Positions 12,637 through 23,979 of a DNA stretch of 64,000 nucleotides are shown here, piece after piece. Origin of the DNA: Cystobasidiopsis lactophilus (taxonomy: Eukaryota > Basidiomycota > Agaricostilbomycetes > Agaricostilbales > Chionosphaeraceae). Under the pieces are notes generated by a model. It made no database searches. It saw only the letters and a list, made by a program, of their open reading frames with translations, and was not told the DNA's origin. Both the position numbers and the translations under genes were made by a program. Each line of letters opens with the position of its first letter. Positions within the stretch are counted from its first letter, which is position 1. Location: positions 2,356,001 through 2,420,000 of the forward strand of contig BCIO01000001.1 of the NCBI GenBank assembly GCA_001599975.1, written 5' to 3'.

Positions 12637-15600
12637 TCATGTAGAGGTGCCAGTCGATTTAGAGAGCTTTTCAGATTCTGTGCAGAGCAGCATGTCAGAC
12701 GTGCGCAGCCCCAGCTGAGCAGGGCACCTTACCACTGCTCGATCTCTTCTCTCGGTTGACGATGGCCGACATACGTTTTTTGAATGGCTTCCGAGCTGAT
12801 TTGGTGGCAGTGTCGCTGCCGTCTTCCGTTAAGGTGGAATCTTGCCGGGTGGGCTTCGGGGGCACCATTGGCAGCGTCGTGTCCGAAGGGTTAGAGTCAC
12901 TGCCATTCCTGAGCGACTCAGGAGGCGAGACGTTGACCTTGGACCTTGAGCGGAGGGAGTTGCGCGAAGCTTTGAGCTTCATCGGACTGGTGAGCATCGT
13001 GAGGTTGATGAAGGAAGACTCTGCTTTGTTCTTCGCCTTCCTTAGAGTAGGTGAGTCGGACGTAGAGCGAGACATGTCGAATGACGAGGACCTAGAGGAG
13101 ATGCGAGACCGGATCGGCTTGATGGGCTTGCGAGCCGAGTTTGCGCGCTTGGGTGTTGGACGGACTGCGTCCTTGACAGCCAGCACATAGCGGTCCGGGA
13201 TCCCTCTGGAGAAGAGAGTGCCGGCTTTTCGCGTTCGGCGGCCATTGCGAGCCTCGCCGCCGTCCTTCTCAACAACGTCCCAATCTTCTTCCTCTGGCGT
13301 GTGAGCTGACTTGCTCTCCTCCGTCGAGGGCGTTGGTGCTGCTTCTTCGACGGAGTCTGGTTTTAGAAGTTGGGACTTGTCTGGAGGCAGGGGCATGTCC
13401 TCAATGATGACTGAAATCGACATAGCGTCGTCCTTAGGCGCAGGCTCCAAGTGGTCGGTCGCTCCATGGCCCGAATCATCATGTGGATGATTGTGTAGAT
13501 GCTCTTCAGTCTCGTCGAAGGATGGCAGAGAGTCGCGGTCTTCTTCGTCGTCCGACGCGTCGCCTTTGAAGGAATAGCCGCAGAAGACATCGCGACCATG
13601 CTCATCCACTGGCGACTCTGGCACCTTGCCTTCCAAGTTGGGGTCGTCTTCTTCCGGCACTTCTTCGTTGGGGTCGAAGACTGCTGGCGCCATCGAGAGG
13701 AAGGTCTCGTCGAAGTTGGACGTGTCGAGCTCGTCCTCGGGGTTTAGAGAGGGCACGTAGGGTGGGATGTAGCGTTTGGTGTAGACGTAGGACCAGTCGA
13801 TCATCGAGAAATAAGGGTGCCGCTTGATACGAGCGTCGGACATGCGGAGCGCCGGGTTCTTTTGGAGGAGCTGCGTGTTTAAGGAGCTGGTAAGCGGGAG
13901 CGCAACAGCGTGGTTCGAGATTGCTTGAGCTTACGCCTCTGAGAATGCTCTTCGTGTCCGCATCCATGTAGCCATCGTCGTCGAAAACCAGCTCGTCGTG
14001 GAGCACGCGCCGGTACATGGTCTGTGCCTGAAGTCAGCATTTCATCTCTTCTACCAAATCACGATAAGACTGACCGTGTGGTCTTGTGCCCAGAATGGGG
14101 TCTGTCCGACTTGGACTTGAGCCATACATCTGGGTCACGCAAAACGGAAAGGCACGCACCATCCCGGTCAGCATCTCGTAGAGCATCGTGCCGAATGACC
14201 ACGCATCGCACTCGTACGAGTAAGGCTCGCCGATGAGAATCTCCGGCGCCAGATACTCGGCCTGGGCAGCATTCGTAAGAGACCTCACCCGGAAGATCAA
14301 CAGCAAAGCTCACCGTGCCACAAAATGTTGTGCAAGTCTCCCTGCCCCAAGACTCTGGCGGGCTCGACAGCGACTTGGTACTTGACTTGAACCAGTGCGG
14401 CCTCGCGTCCAGATCCCCTTCCACCTGCGGCAAGGTCAACTCGCCCTCGCCCATCGGCACGCTGTTAGAGCTGCTGGCAGAAAGGTCCATGTTTCGGCCA
14501 GAGTGGCTGGGACGGTCGAACTGCTTGCTTAGCCCAAAGTCGGTCAGGACGCAGTGGCCGTCGGCGCCAATCAAGCTGCATATTGAACCACCTCCTCATC
14601 AGAGATTCGCCTGATGGTCAAGAAAGGCGGCCAGACTTACACGTTTTCAGGCTTCAGGTCGCGGTAGATGACGCCGGCCGCATGCAGCCCGTTGAGCCCC
14701 TCTGCGATTTCCGCAGAGTAAAAGCGCGCTCGGTCCCGACCTAAGCGGCCCCAGCGAGCCAATTGGGTGGCCAAGTCGCCTCCGGGGTGGTAGTCGAGCA
14801 CCAAGAAGAGGTTGTCCGCGTTCTGTGGTCATACACAATGGGTTATCAGACTTCGTTTGGACCTGGAGGGAGGAGCGACTCACATGAAAGCTCCACCAAA
14901 GCTTGACGATGAACGGGTTGGAGGAGTCTTGGGACATGCGCTTGAGCACCGACTGCTCTGTCAAAGTGTGGCCGAGCTCGCGGTGCGCCAAAACATGGTC
15001 TGCAGCCCAGCGCATTCTGGATGAGCTTCGGGAAGCACAGTGGGAAAGTTGGGCTCACGCTTGTGGATAGCCTTCATGGCATAGAGCCTAGTAGAGGCCA
15101 AATGTCGAACCATCATGACCTGCGAAAAACAGGGTGAGCAAAGGAAAGAATCGCTCAGCATGTGAAGTTCGCACCTTGCCAGCGCAACCTTTACCCAGCA
15201 CCCTCAAGATCTCAAAATCATCCAAGGTGACCTTTCTCGCTTTCCTCCTAGCCCCTGTGGCGGACGATGTCGACATCGTGGTGGCCGTCGTGTTGCCGTT
15301 GACGGACGAGGCCAAATCTTCTTTCGCGTTGACGGAGACGACGATGGGCAACTCGACCTGCTGCTTCCTCGCTGCATGAGTAGGGGAAGAGAACACGTCG
15401 GTTTGACATGGTTCCGCGGTGGCAGGCCTAGGCGGGAGGTCGACCATCTCCTTCTCTTGCTCCTCCATCGGCGTGATGTCGTCTTGGAACGAAGGCTGGC
15501 GGGAAGAGGCCATGGTGACACTAGTGGAGGTGGAAGCCATGAGGGTGTCGGAGGAGGGCTCGGAGGTGAGCTGCTCGGCGTACTGCTGGCCCAAAGCCGC

Positions 15601-16582
15601 CATTTCCGCCATGGACGCGAGCGAGTCCGAGCTCGACCGCTTCTTGTGGTTCATCGACGCCGGGTGACGAGCGGCAGGCTCTGCCAGCTTTTGGTGGATG
15701 GCTACGGCCGGAGGGACGGTCATTTTGATGGACGAGTCCGACTTGACTTTCTTGACCCGCCTCTCGACCCGCCTGGACTCGAGGTCGTTGACATCGCGAG
15801 GGGAGAAGAAGTCGACAAAGAGCTTGCTGTGTCGGATTTCGGGTACGGCGGCGAGGATGGCGAGGTAGGAGGAGACTTCTGCCAGAGGGGGTCGGTGGGA
15901 AGCGGCGGTCGAAGCGCCGTTAGGTGTAATCTCAGCTAAAGGCGCAGCAACACCAGCGCGGGCGCTAGCTCTGAGCTTGCTAGGGGAGAGCGTTCTGGAG
16001 AGGGTGGCGAGAAGCGGGGTGCGGCGCTTGCGCGGGGGCGAGGAAGCTGGGTCGTGGATGTCAGCCAGCAGTGCTGGCAACGGGCTGGGCACGGGCAGGG
16101 TGAACTGGGCGCGGACGTGTTCGTCAAACTTGAAGAGCTGAGAGCGCGTTCGGGTCAGAGTGAGCGACTTGGTCGAGGTCGTGACGTAGAAGCAGTAGGC
16201 GGGACTGGACGTCTGTGGCGGATTGACTCTTCAAGTTCAACGTTTGTCCGTTGTAGTGGAATGTAGAGTTGCGCACCTTGTTCCGCTTGCCTGGACTACG
16301 GCGCTCGCCCACGCTGACCTCCCAGTGGTCGTCACCCGCGGATGGACGAGACAGGTGGGCCTCGCTCGCGAGATCCTTGACAACTAAGGGGGCCTTGTTC
16401 TCCTTGCCGGCGCCCGGCGTGGCCGGCTCTTGCTTCTCGTCGAAAAAGCCCTGGTCGGTGATGACCACGCTGCGGCGGTTGTTGGAGGACTTGGTCGACT
16501 TGGCGGACACGGTGGCCGACTTGATGAGCGGCAGCTTGGCGCCTCCAAAGAGGCCAGTCCGCGGCGGGGAGAGTTCAGTCAT
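12637..16582 (-). CDS. AGC-family Ser/Thr protein kinase with N-terminal PX-like domain
   Basis: Likely a membrane-recruited growth or stress-signalling kinase of the Ypk/SGK/S6K group. After a basic N-terminus, a PX-like domain spans residues from DHWEVSVGERRSPGK through YCFYVTTSTKSLTLTRTRSQ and LFKFDEHVRAQF to the terminal helix AILAAVPEIRHSKLFVDFFS. A long low-complexity linker follows. The kinase domain has FEILRVLGKGCAGKV, the lysine in RLYAMKAIHK, YRDLKPENVLI, LTDFGLSKQF, TTFCGTAEYLAPEIL and CDAWSFGTMLYEMLTGM. Its C-lobe contains a 27-nt exon (14075-14101, TPFWAQDHT). An AGC C-tail segment (IDWSYVYTKRYIPPYVPSLN, then TSNFDETFLS) follows, then roughly 300 Ser/Lys-rich residues. A last small exon ends ESEKLSKSTGTST at 12637. 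The PX assignment rests on motif layout, not on a profile search. Confidence 0.85.
14075..14101 (-). other. 27-nt microexon inside the AGC kinase domain
   Basis: The exon encodes TPFWAQDHT and is flanked by ag on its upstream side and gtcagt on its downstream side (minus strand). It joins EMLTGM to TMYRRVLHDELVF. Family members have a PFW-type segment at exactly this place after subdomain IX, which is why the exon is believed. Confidence 0.75.
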
Positions 16583-17180
16583 GATGTTCGTGCTGTGGTC
16601 AGGGAGGCGTTGGGGGTCGTAGCAGTCCGGGTGTCGTCAAAAGGGCACAAAACACAGCTTTGGGCGTTGCTTCGGGGTATAGGGGCAGAGACCAGAGACC
16701 GAGGGCTGGCTGGAGTCGCCTTCAACGCAGCATGTGGCGTGTGCTTCTCGTAGCGCGCAGGAAGGCAGCGGTGGTCGTGAACAGAAGGGCCGGTGCCCGG
16801 GGAACAGAAAGAGAAGGTCAGAGCCAGAGACAAACTCCTGTCGGCCAGGGTTGAACTAAGGGCCCTATTGTTCGCTGGCGCCAGGCTCCTTTAGTCGTAA
16901 GCTACTGCACGGACCAGAGCAAGCAGCGCGGCGCTCGATGTGGGTATCTCCTGGTGGCCAGCGGGCAAACGTGAGCACAGCAGCCAACGGACAGCGCATG
17001 AATCTTTGGAATGCAGCTCACAAGAACGTTGGGAGCACGATCCGGCCCTGCGCAAGCCTATTTGAGGTGCGCTGAGCAGCGACGGGCGGACCTGCAAGTT
17101 GGACGCGCTGGAGCAAGCGAGCAGCCTGAGTTGGGCACGGCTTGGAGAGGGGCGGCCAACAAGTTCCGTTCGTTCCAGCA
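16583..17180. promoter_or_regulatory. Divergent spacer between AGC kinase and MRPS17
   Basis: About 600 bp between two divergent start codons. It should hold the promoters and 5' UTRs of both genes. No coding exon or RNA gene could be supported here. Confidence 0.4.
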
Positions 17181-17588
17181 ATGCCGCCGCTCGCTCTCAA
17201 AGGCATCGTCACCAAAGCCGGTGTCATGCGAAAGACTGTCACAGTCACCGTCTCTCGCAAGGTGATCCATCCCATCGTCGGCAAGGTGCGCTGGCTCTTG
17301 TTGCTTTTTTTCTGGGCCCAAGTCGCTGATCCCTTCCCGCTCCCACTTCAGATCCTCACCACCTCCAAAAAGTACCTCGTGCACGATCCGAACGACCAGT
17401 GCAAGCTCGGCAACGAGGTCGTCATCCAAGACGGCCGGCCCATCTCGGCGCGCAAGACCTTTAGCTATGTGAAGACGGTCAAGGACAACCAGAGCAGCCG
17501 CACAGCCGTCGCCGCTGTTTTGGACTCGATCAAGCACAGAGGATCAGAGGGTCCGCATGGGGCGGAAGTGGCGGAGGTCAAGGCTTGA
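17181..17588 (+). CDS. MRPS17: Mitochondrial ribosomal protein uS17m
   Basis: Component of the small subunit of the mitochondrial ribosome; S17-family proteins bind the small-subunit rRNA. The protein is 113 residues after splicing: MPPLALKGIVTKAGVMRKTV, then TVTVSRKVIHPIVGK, then ILTTSKKYLVHDPNDQCKLG and NEVVIQDGRPISARKTFSYV. The VxxKTVxVxVxR and D-x-VxIxxxRPxSxxKxF pattern is the S17 OB-fold. The single intron (17286-17351, 66 nt) is a multiple of three with no in-frame stop, so unspliced RNA would also read through. The start codon at 17181 is the first ATG before the conserved block. The N-terminal segment is basic and short, as usual for this protein. Confidence 0.9.
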   Translation: MPPLALKGIVTKAGVMRKTVTVTVSRKVIHPIVGKVRWLLLLFFWAQVADPFPLPLQILTTSKKYLVHDPNDQCKLGNEVVIQDGRPISARKTFSYVKTVKDNQSSRTAVAAVLDSIKHRGSEGPHGAEVAEVKA

Positions 17589-19129
17589 TGTTCGTCCTCG
17601 ATGCAAAAGCTGCCGAAGGAGGGCCGCCCAAGATGCACCCGTCGCAGTGCGCTCTCAGGAGCTCTACTTTGGAGGTATGCTGCACTCTTCACTCCATGTC
17701 GCCGAGCATCAAGTCATGTATGCGCTACAGATGCCTGTGCTTCCTTCCCGCTCTGGCAAGCCATCATCTTCCTCGTTGGCGACTTTTCGCTCTCTCGCAC
17801 GCCTTGCACTTTCAAATGGCGGCGAAAAATTGAGACCCGCGAATAACCAGCCATTCTGGCGTGTCTGCGGGCAAGGGAGCGTCGGCCGCGACCCAAATCT
17901 CGTTGGAGTTTGGAGGAGTCGGCCACGCCCCCTGGAGGACGGCTGACGAGGGTTGGATGGAACCTGTTTGCGGCGAAACCGCTCGAGCTTGGATGAGAGC
18001 AGGTCGATGTACAGGGAGACCAGGGCCACAAGGGTTGGCAAGAACTTGGAGGGCTCGCTTATTCCCTTGCTGATGTCGACTGCCCCTGCACGCTGCATTT
18101 CACTTATATCTCACCAACTGAGCGCTCAACGAACGTAATCCAGTGCCACTTGTGCTGCGACCGCGAAGCCGCGAAAGTTTGGCTCGCGTGAAATGGTTGC
18201 CTGCAGACCAAGCTGCAAATGCTCGCGCTGTTCCAAAATGCCTCCTTGGCCTGGTTCTTGCGAGAAATGACATCCTGGTGTTGCTTCATGCAGTCCGGCT
18301 TCCGAAATGACAATGCCCTTGCCTCTGCATATGATAAGTTTGCACCCTGCTGGATTCGCCCTCTTGTGGACTGCCTGCTCGTGCTATCTCTTTAGCAGTG
18401 CGTTCAGGCGGTAGAATCTGGCTGCTATCTTCGTCGTAGGGACCAAACTGCTGGCCACAGTGAGACTTGTCCTCGATCAATTCGGCCTTGCTCTCGCTTT
18501 CGCTCCTGCCACGCTTTCCATGTTGGTTTCTCAGGCGAAACCTAGTCTATATGCGTTTAAACGGTATTTCGTGCTTCAATTCGCTGCTTTCGTCCTGGTA
18601 GTGTCCCGGTAGCCACAGTGTCCAGCATTCGCCACAACTTTGCCGTCTTTCCCCCAATGCCAGGACTTCCCTGTCGTCTACCATCACACGCTCTGATGAC
18701 TCTCTAACAGCTGGATTTTGGCCCTGATAGCGACCCCTCCGAAAAGTTTAAAGTTCCCCACAAGTCGCCCACAAAAAGCTTGCTGCCTTCTCACTAATTA
18801 TGACGCATTGCGCCTCTGCCTTCTTGCGACGTCAGAGCTTCAGCACGACACGGGAAGCACCTATGTCACTTTGACAGAGCTCTATTTCAGCGCCATAGTT
18901 TTTCTTGCTCCCGTACCATACCAGCTCAAAGCTCCAAAACCTTTGGTGAGCCCAGTCGCCACCGCCTTTTGCCACCCGCACTGAACCCTTCCCCTCCTCA
19001 GAACTATCACCAGAGCCCATCACAACTAGAACTTTCCAAGCCTAAACAGCCTCTGTGAGTGCACGTTCGTCGGTCCAGCAAACTGCCCAGTCCTGACCTG
19101 TCCTTTTCCAGAAACAAACCTTTACCACA
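17589..19129. other. 1.5-kb gap without a confident gene
   Basis: The minus strand between about 18530 and 17710 has fragments that look weakly coding, for example SESESKAELIEDKSHCGQQF and a hydrophobic LPTLVALVSLYIDLLSS. I could not chain them with acceptable splice sites or match them to a family. The plus-strand part from about 18640 leads into the small hydrophobic protein gene and is probably its promoter and 5' UTR. Confidence 0.35.
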
Positions 19130-19405
19130 ATGGGCGCCGTCTTCTCCATCATCGGGTCCATGTTCTCGACCATCTTCCACGCCATTGCAAGCTTCTTCGC
19201 CTTGATTGGAAGCGCCATTGCGTGAGTAGCTCGAACCCTTCTTCCTCCCGTTGACGCCATACTCACCCTTTTGTCCAAACGCAGGACCCTCTTCTCCGAG
19301 TTGGGCGCTCTGGTCTCGACCATTCTCTGCTGCCGTTGCTTCGGAGGTCGCGGGCGAGCAAGGGGCGGCTCCACTCGCCGAGGGCGTAGGGGGCGAGCGT
19401 ACTAA
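19130..19405 (+). CDS. 70-residue hydrophobic protein with Cys and Arg/Gly-rich tail
   Basis: Two exons (19130-19221 and 19285-19405) with a gtgag...cgcag intron of 63 nt give exactly 70 codons plus stop. The first two thirds are almost wholly hydrophobic and small residues: MGAVFSIIGSMFSTIFHAIA, SFFALIGSAIATLFSELGAL, VSTILCCRCFGG. The tail is Arg/Gly-rich (RGRARGGSTRRGRRGRAY). This suggests a membrane-inserted or amphipathic peptide with a CCxC acylation or metal-binding candidate and a basic cytosolic tail. I recall similarly built short proteins annotated as hypothetical in other fungi, but cannot verify that here. The start has a good context (accacaATGG). The protein is too short for ordinary gene-size cut-offs. 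It converges on the Cdc15-like kinase gene. Confidence 0.65.
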
Positions 19406-19857
19406 GCGCACCCGCACCTCTCTCCTCTTAACGACTAATTGGACTCGGGTTCGGGACACACACGGCCCCCGACTTGCTGCCTTCTTCACGACCTCTTCCA
19501 CGCCAGCCGTTACAAACCTTGTAAATCTTGACCCATACCTTTGATCTGCCAATTCCAATTCCCTTGTCGAACACCCCATTTTATGATCCTGCACTGTATT
19601 TCTTCGGATGGGAGTGTCCAACGAGGTAAGACTATCTGAGTGAGCAACTTTATGAGTCCGTGCAAAATGCAACGAGCTATAGGTCAGGAGCAACGAGATC
19701 TGTATGTACATGCGAAGTGCGAATGAGGACTGCGAGACGAGAGGGCATGAGGTGAATGTCGTTGAAATAGTATCATCACAAGTCGTAAGACAGTTTCGTA
19801 AACAATGGCGTCGTGTATAGCGTGTCAAAATGCTTGGGTCATCGAAAGAGGGGCGAA

Positions 19858-22800
19858 TTAAGAGATTGTACAGTCGCCTCCTCCGTCTTTGCGCTTCAAC
19901 TTGCTGGAAGAGTGCTTGCGGCGAGGTTGCGGACGAGTATGTTCGCTGGCGGTGGTAGACTGAAGGGTGATTGCGGGAGATGACGGCTCCAACTTGGGTG
20001 TTAGTTCCGCCGGCACTGTTGTTGCCAGGGACGAGGTGGAATGCAGCCCTGGAGAAAAGGCTGCGAGGTTGTGGGAGTGGCCAGATGAGCTGGTGTCCGA
20101 GCTGGAGCCAGAGAGCTCGCGGCTCGCTTTGGCGTGCTCCACCTGGCCGCTGGGCGAGACCTGGGATAATAGCAGCTTTCGAGGTCTGAAGTGCAATTTC
20201 GAAAAGTAGCCGCCCGGCGGAGGAGCGGGAGGAGGAAGGCTGGGTGTCGACTTGGAGGCCAAAGAATTGCTGGAGATGGCGGCATTTGGGGAAGCGTAAT
20301 GTAGGAGGGAAGCCCGGAGGTCGCATGTCGGGGTCGCAAACTCTGCACAGGAAGAATGGCAGATCAAGCCGCACCCTTCACAAAGGACCGCCTTTCCGCC
20401 ATGCCGCTTGATGGTGTTGGAGCAGAGCTTGCAGGCTATGGCTTTGGAGAACGACGTCTTGACGAAAGAATGCCGAGTAGCTGAATTCGTCGAAGCTGCC
20501 AACATGCCACTGCCTCCCAAGGCCGCACCACCAAAGGCTGCCGGACTAAGGGCCTCCACCTCGTCTGATGCGGGGTCGAAGTGCTGACCCGTGCCGGCTT
20601 GCCCAAAGTGAAATCCATCGGTGGACTGAGAGAGCAGGGGCGAAGCGGTGAGGAAGCTGGGTGAACTCGGCGAAGATCCGGGCGCAAATTCCGCGGAAGA
20701 CAGAGAGGTGGACAAGGCAGAGCCTTCGAGTCGACGCATCTCTGACGAGATCCTCTTTAAGAAGGGCACGCTGTCCTGTGGCTGAAATTCCTGTGAGTGA
20801 GACGTCAGCCTGAACACACTCGCTCCTTTGGTGTTCGTGAGCCCCGTACTTTGGTTGGGTCCCAGTTGCGCTTCAGCCAAGCATGCTCAAACAGCTGCTC
20901 CGCAGTGGGGCGGCGGTCAGGATCTTTTGCGAAACATTGGACCAAAAAGTCGTAAAGGTCTGGCGAGCATGTCGGTGGAATGGGTGGCATGTCGTCCTCC
21001 ACGATCCGAAACATGGCCTGAGAAACAGCCATCTTAGAAAGAAGTGAAGGAGGTAGACGACTATAGGCTTACAGTCAGGCTCATGAGATCCGAATAGGGA
21101 GGGGCGCCGGTGAGCATTTCGCAAATGGTGCAACCCAACGACCAGATGTCCGATGCCGTAGAAGCACCACGAAGTTGGATAACCTCTGGCGCAATCCAGC
21201 AAGGTGTCCCCGAGATTTCCGGATTGTTTTGCACCGCGTTCAAGTTGAGACTGACGCCAAAATCCGATATTTTGATGTTGCCAGATTTGGTGGATAAGAT
21301 GTTGGCGCATTTAAGATCGCAGTGCACAATGTGTTGAGCATGTAGATAGTGCAGGCCTTCTAGGATCTTGACCACATAGCTGGCAGCCAGGCTCTCTGGA
21401 AAGCAACCGAAAGTTCGAATGGTGTCCAGCAGACTGCCATTCTCGATGTATTCCAGAATGAGGTTGAGGTAGTGCTCGGTGCGGACGAGGCCTTCGTAGC
21501 GAACAACAGAGGGATGTACGCAAGTCTTCAGAACCTGCGCAAGGTGTGAGCTCTGAGGCAAGCAGCCTCGAGATTTTACAAGACTCACCTCAACTTCAGT
21601 CGCCAACTGCGAGATCTCGGCTTCCGATTTGCCTGCTAACTGAATGCGCTTGACGGCGACCACACTTCCTTGGAGCAAATTGAGCGCTTTGTAGACACTC
21701 CCAAACTGGCCCTTTCCGATGCATTCTCCCAATTGCTGCACCGTATAATAAGCTTAGTTTAGCAACGCAGATGCGCAAAAGTGATCTGCTCACATAAACA
21801 AATGCCGGCTTGCCATTCTTGTCACGCACAACTATCTTGGGACGGGATGCGCCTATGGACGCGGATCTTTTGGACGGCGGAGAGCTGGAGGAATACCTGT
21901 CCCGAGAGCTGTACTGAAGCTCAGAATTCCAGCGCAAGTGACGCGGTCGGCGCGGCGAGCCGTCGGCGGCCGAAGCAAAGTACGCCTCTGCCTGGCTGTT
22001 GCGCTCGGGTGAGCTCGGGAAAGGGATGGACGAAACGGAGGTGGCTGAAAGAGGCCGAGCCTGCCGAGAAGTAGGCGACTCGGGAAGGCCGGATATCGCC
22101 AGGGCGGAGAGCCGCGGTTGCTCTGGCGTCGAGTAAGACCGCGAAAGGTGCGAGCTGGGTCGAAAGTTGGTGCGGTTGGGGCGTTTTGACCGGCTCCATT
22201 CATCACGTCGCCCTACATCTTCGTCTAAAGAGGAGCGCCTGGCGCCCTCGCTCTCCCCGCCGAGTTTGGTCTCCTGGTCCTCTTGCACCGATTGCAGGAT
22301 GTCGATGGCACTCTCCGACATGCGGCGGTCTGTTAGGCCATAGAGAGCGTGGCCACGCCTCGACTGGTCTAGTGGGGTGGGCTCGGTAGGAAGAGAAGGC
22401 GCCACTGGGCGAGAAAAACGCCCAGATTCGAAGGGTGGCGTGGACTTGGATTTTGCCCTGAACGAAGGATCGCTACGTGCCAGATGCGCAAGTGTGTGCA
22501 AGACCCTGGCAAAGCCATGCTCGGTTCCGGTTAACAGATCTGCTGATTGGAAGAGGTCGTCCATGTGCAGGTTGAGCTCAGTCTGAACGCCGCGGAGGAA
22601 CCTGGCCACGTTCTCCTTTCGAGAACTGGAGGTCCCTCTATAGTCGGCCATCAACGTACATCCGTCGACAAGGCGTTGTAAAAGCCTGGGGGGGAAAGGC
22701 AAGGGCATCAAGCGGGGGGAGTCGAGAGCTTCCCGGACCTTCTGGAGACTTACTTGACGAGGATGACTCCGTCCCAAAGTTGAAGCCAAAAATCTTTCGC

Positions 22801-23322
22801 AGGCTGGTTGCGCCATGGCGCGGTGGCCGGGAGGTCGCCAGTGTTGAATTGACGGCGCAGCGCATGGGCGCCTAGCTGACTGAGGACCAGTTGCTTAGCG
22901 ACCAAGAAATCGCCCTCGTGTATGACGGCATTGGTTGTGTGAATGCGATGGAAGTCTTTGTAGGGCAGGATGGTCGCCGCGCTCGACGCCCCTGAAGAGG
23001 TGAAGCTGCCGTCCGTCCGGTTCGTGCTGGGCGATGCGAACGAGTATGCACTTGACCGCTCCGTCTGGCTCATGTTGGGGGAGTTGCTGGTCAACTTGGC
23101 GAGGGCGGAAGCCCGCTCTTGTTCGATCCCCGCTTGACCGGTATCCACGCCATCCGAGCCGGACGCGGATCGAGTTGACTTAGTCGACATGCTGAGATTG
23201 GACTTAGAGCGGGACCATCTGGTGAAGCTGAGTCTGCGTTTGCCCTCCGATTGAGATAGAGCAGGGTCATTCTCGTCGGTTGCGCCCTTCTTGGCGGAAG
23301 CCGTGGAGCGGCCCCGAAACAT
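19858..23322 (-). CDS. Cdc15/Cdc7-type Ser/Thr kinase with CH and C1 domains
   Basis: Probable mitotic-exit/septation (MEN/SIN) kinase. The kinase domain carries LGECIGKGQFGSVYKALN, VAVKRIQLAGKSEAEI, HIVHCDLKCANIL (HCD replacing HRD, common in this group), KISDFGVSL, GTPCWIAPEVIQL and SDIWSLGCTICEMLTGAPPY. Before it, after a Ser-rich tail, is a calponin-homology-like domain: DFWLQLWDGVILVK joined across an intron to LLQRLVDGCTLM, then ENVARFLRGVQTELNLHMDD and LFQSADLLTGTEHGFARVLH. Near the C-terminus is a perfect C1 zinc pattern: H-x12-CKLC-x13-CEGC-x4-H-x2-C-x7-C. The protein starts MFRGRSTASAKKG and ends KRKDGGGDCTIS. Several short introns interrupt the kinase domain. The CH call is by motif and needs a profile search; kinase and C1 are certain. 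Confidence 0.87.
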
Positions 23323-23979
23323 GCTGCTGCTCGTCAGTGTCTGTGCTTGCGATCATGGAAGGAAGCAAACTGACGCTGGAAAGTTAGAGGTCTGACCGCT
23401 TTCCTGTGCTGACAGGCAAATTTGATTGCGGAGCGTCGGCAGCGATAGTGTGGCCGTGTGGCGCTCGCGAGGACCGCGGGACGCCTACCTGGGTGCTGCT
23501 GGGGGTATCTAAACGAATTCGTTGATGTCGTTCAAGGTCGTAAACAGAAACGATTCCAAACGGGACGGCTGAGGCGCCCAGTTGGAACGCGAGACGAAGT
23601 CCAGCACTTGGCGATCAGGCGAAGGACTTAGGGGCTTGCTCGTGCGAGGCGACAGAAGCTAGCCTCATGCCCTTGTTAACCCTCGGTTCAGCGACGCACA
23701 GTGGTCGCAGAAGCCAGAGGGGCCGAACCTGGCGTGGTCCTTACATTCAGAGAGTGTGCGGGAGCGGTGCTCATCGGCGACCCCCTCTCGCCACAAAATT
23801 GGTCTTTGCTTCGAAGCTTCTTGGGACTTCTTTGCTACACGAGAAGCCGCCCTTTGCGAATTCCAGCAATAGCACAAAGCTGAGGTTCGATAATGCAAAG
23901 ACGCGTGTTCATCGTTTGCTTCCTTTCGCACAGCGCCGCTACCGCCCCAGATCTCATAGTAGTGTAACCAGGTGGCCTG
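23323..23979 (-). promoter_or_regulatory. Upstream region of the Cdc15-like kinase gene
   Basis: About 650 bp between the kinase start codon and the end of the next minus-strand gene. No coding exon is convincing. It should contain the kinase promoter and the 3' UTR of the transporter gene. Confidence 0.35.

Noticed and set aside
17709-18530. Possible minus-strand multi-exon gene
   Set aside because: Fragments look weakly coding but cannot be chained without a 21-nt intron or in-frame stops, and no family block is visible.
19007-20374. Long minus-strand open frame of about 455 codons
   Set aside because: It overlaps the C-terminal exon of the Cdc15-like kinase in another frame and the small hydrophobic gene on the other strand. 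It has no recognisable domain, and the kinase frame carries a perfect C1 pattern.
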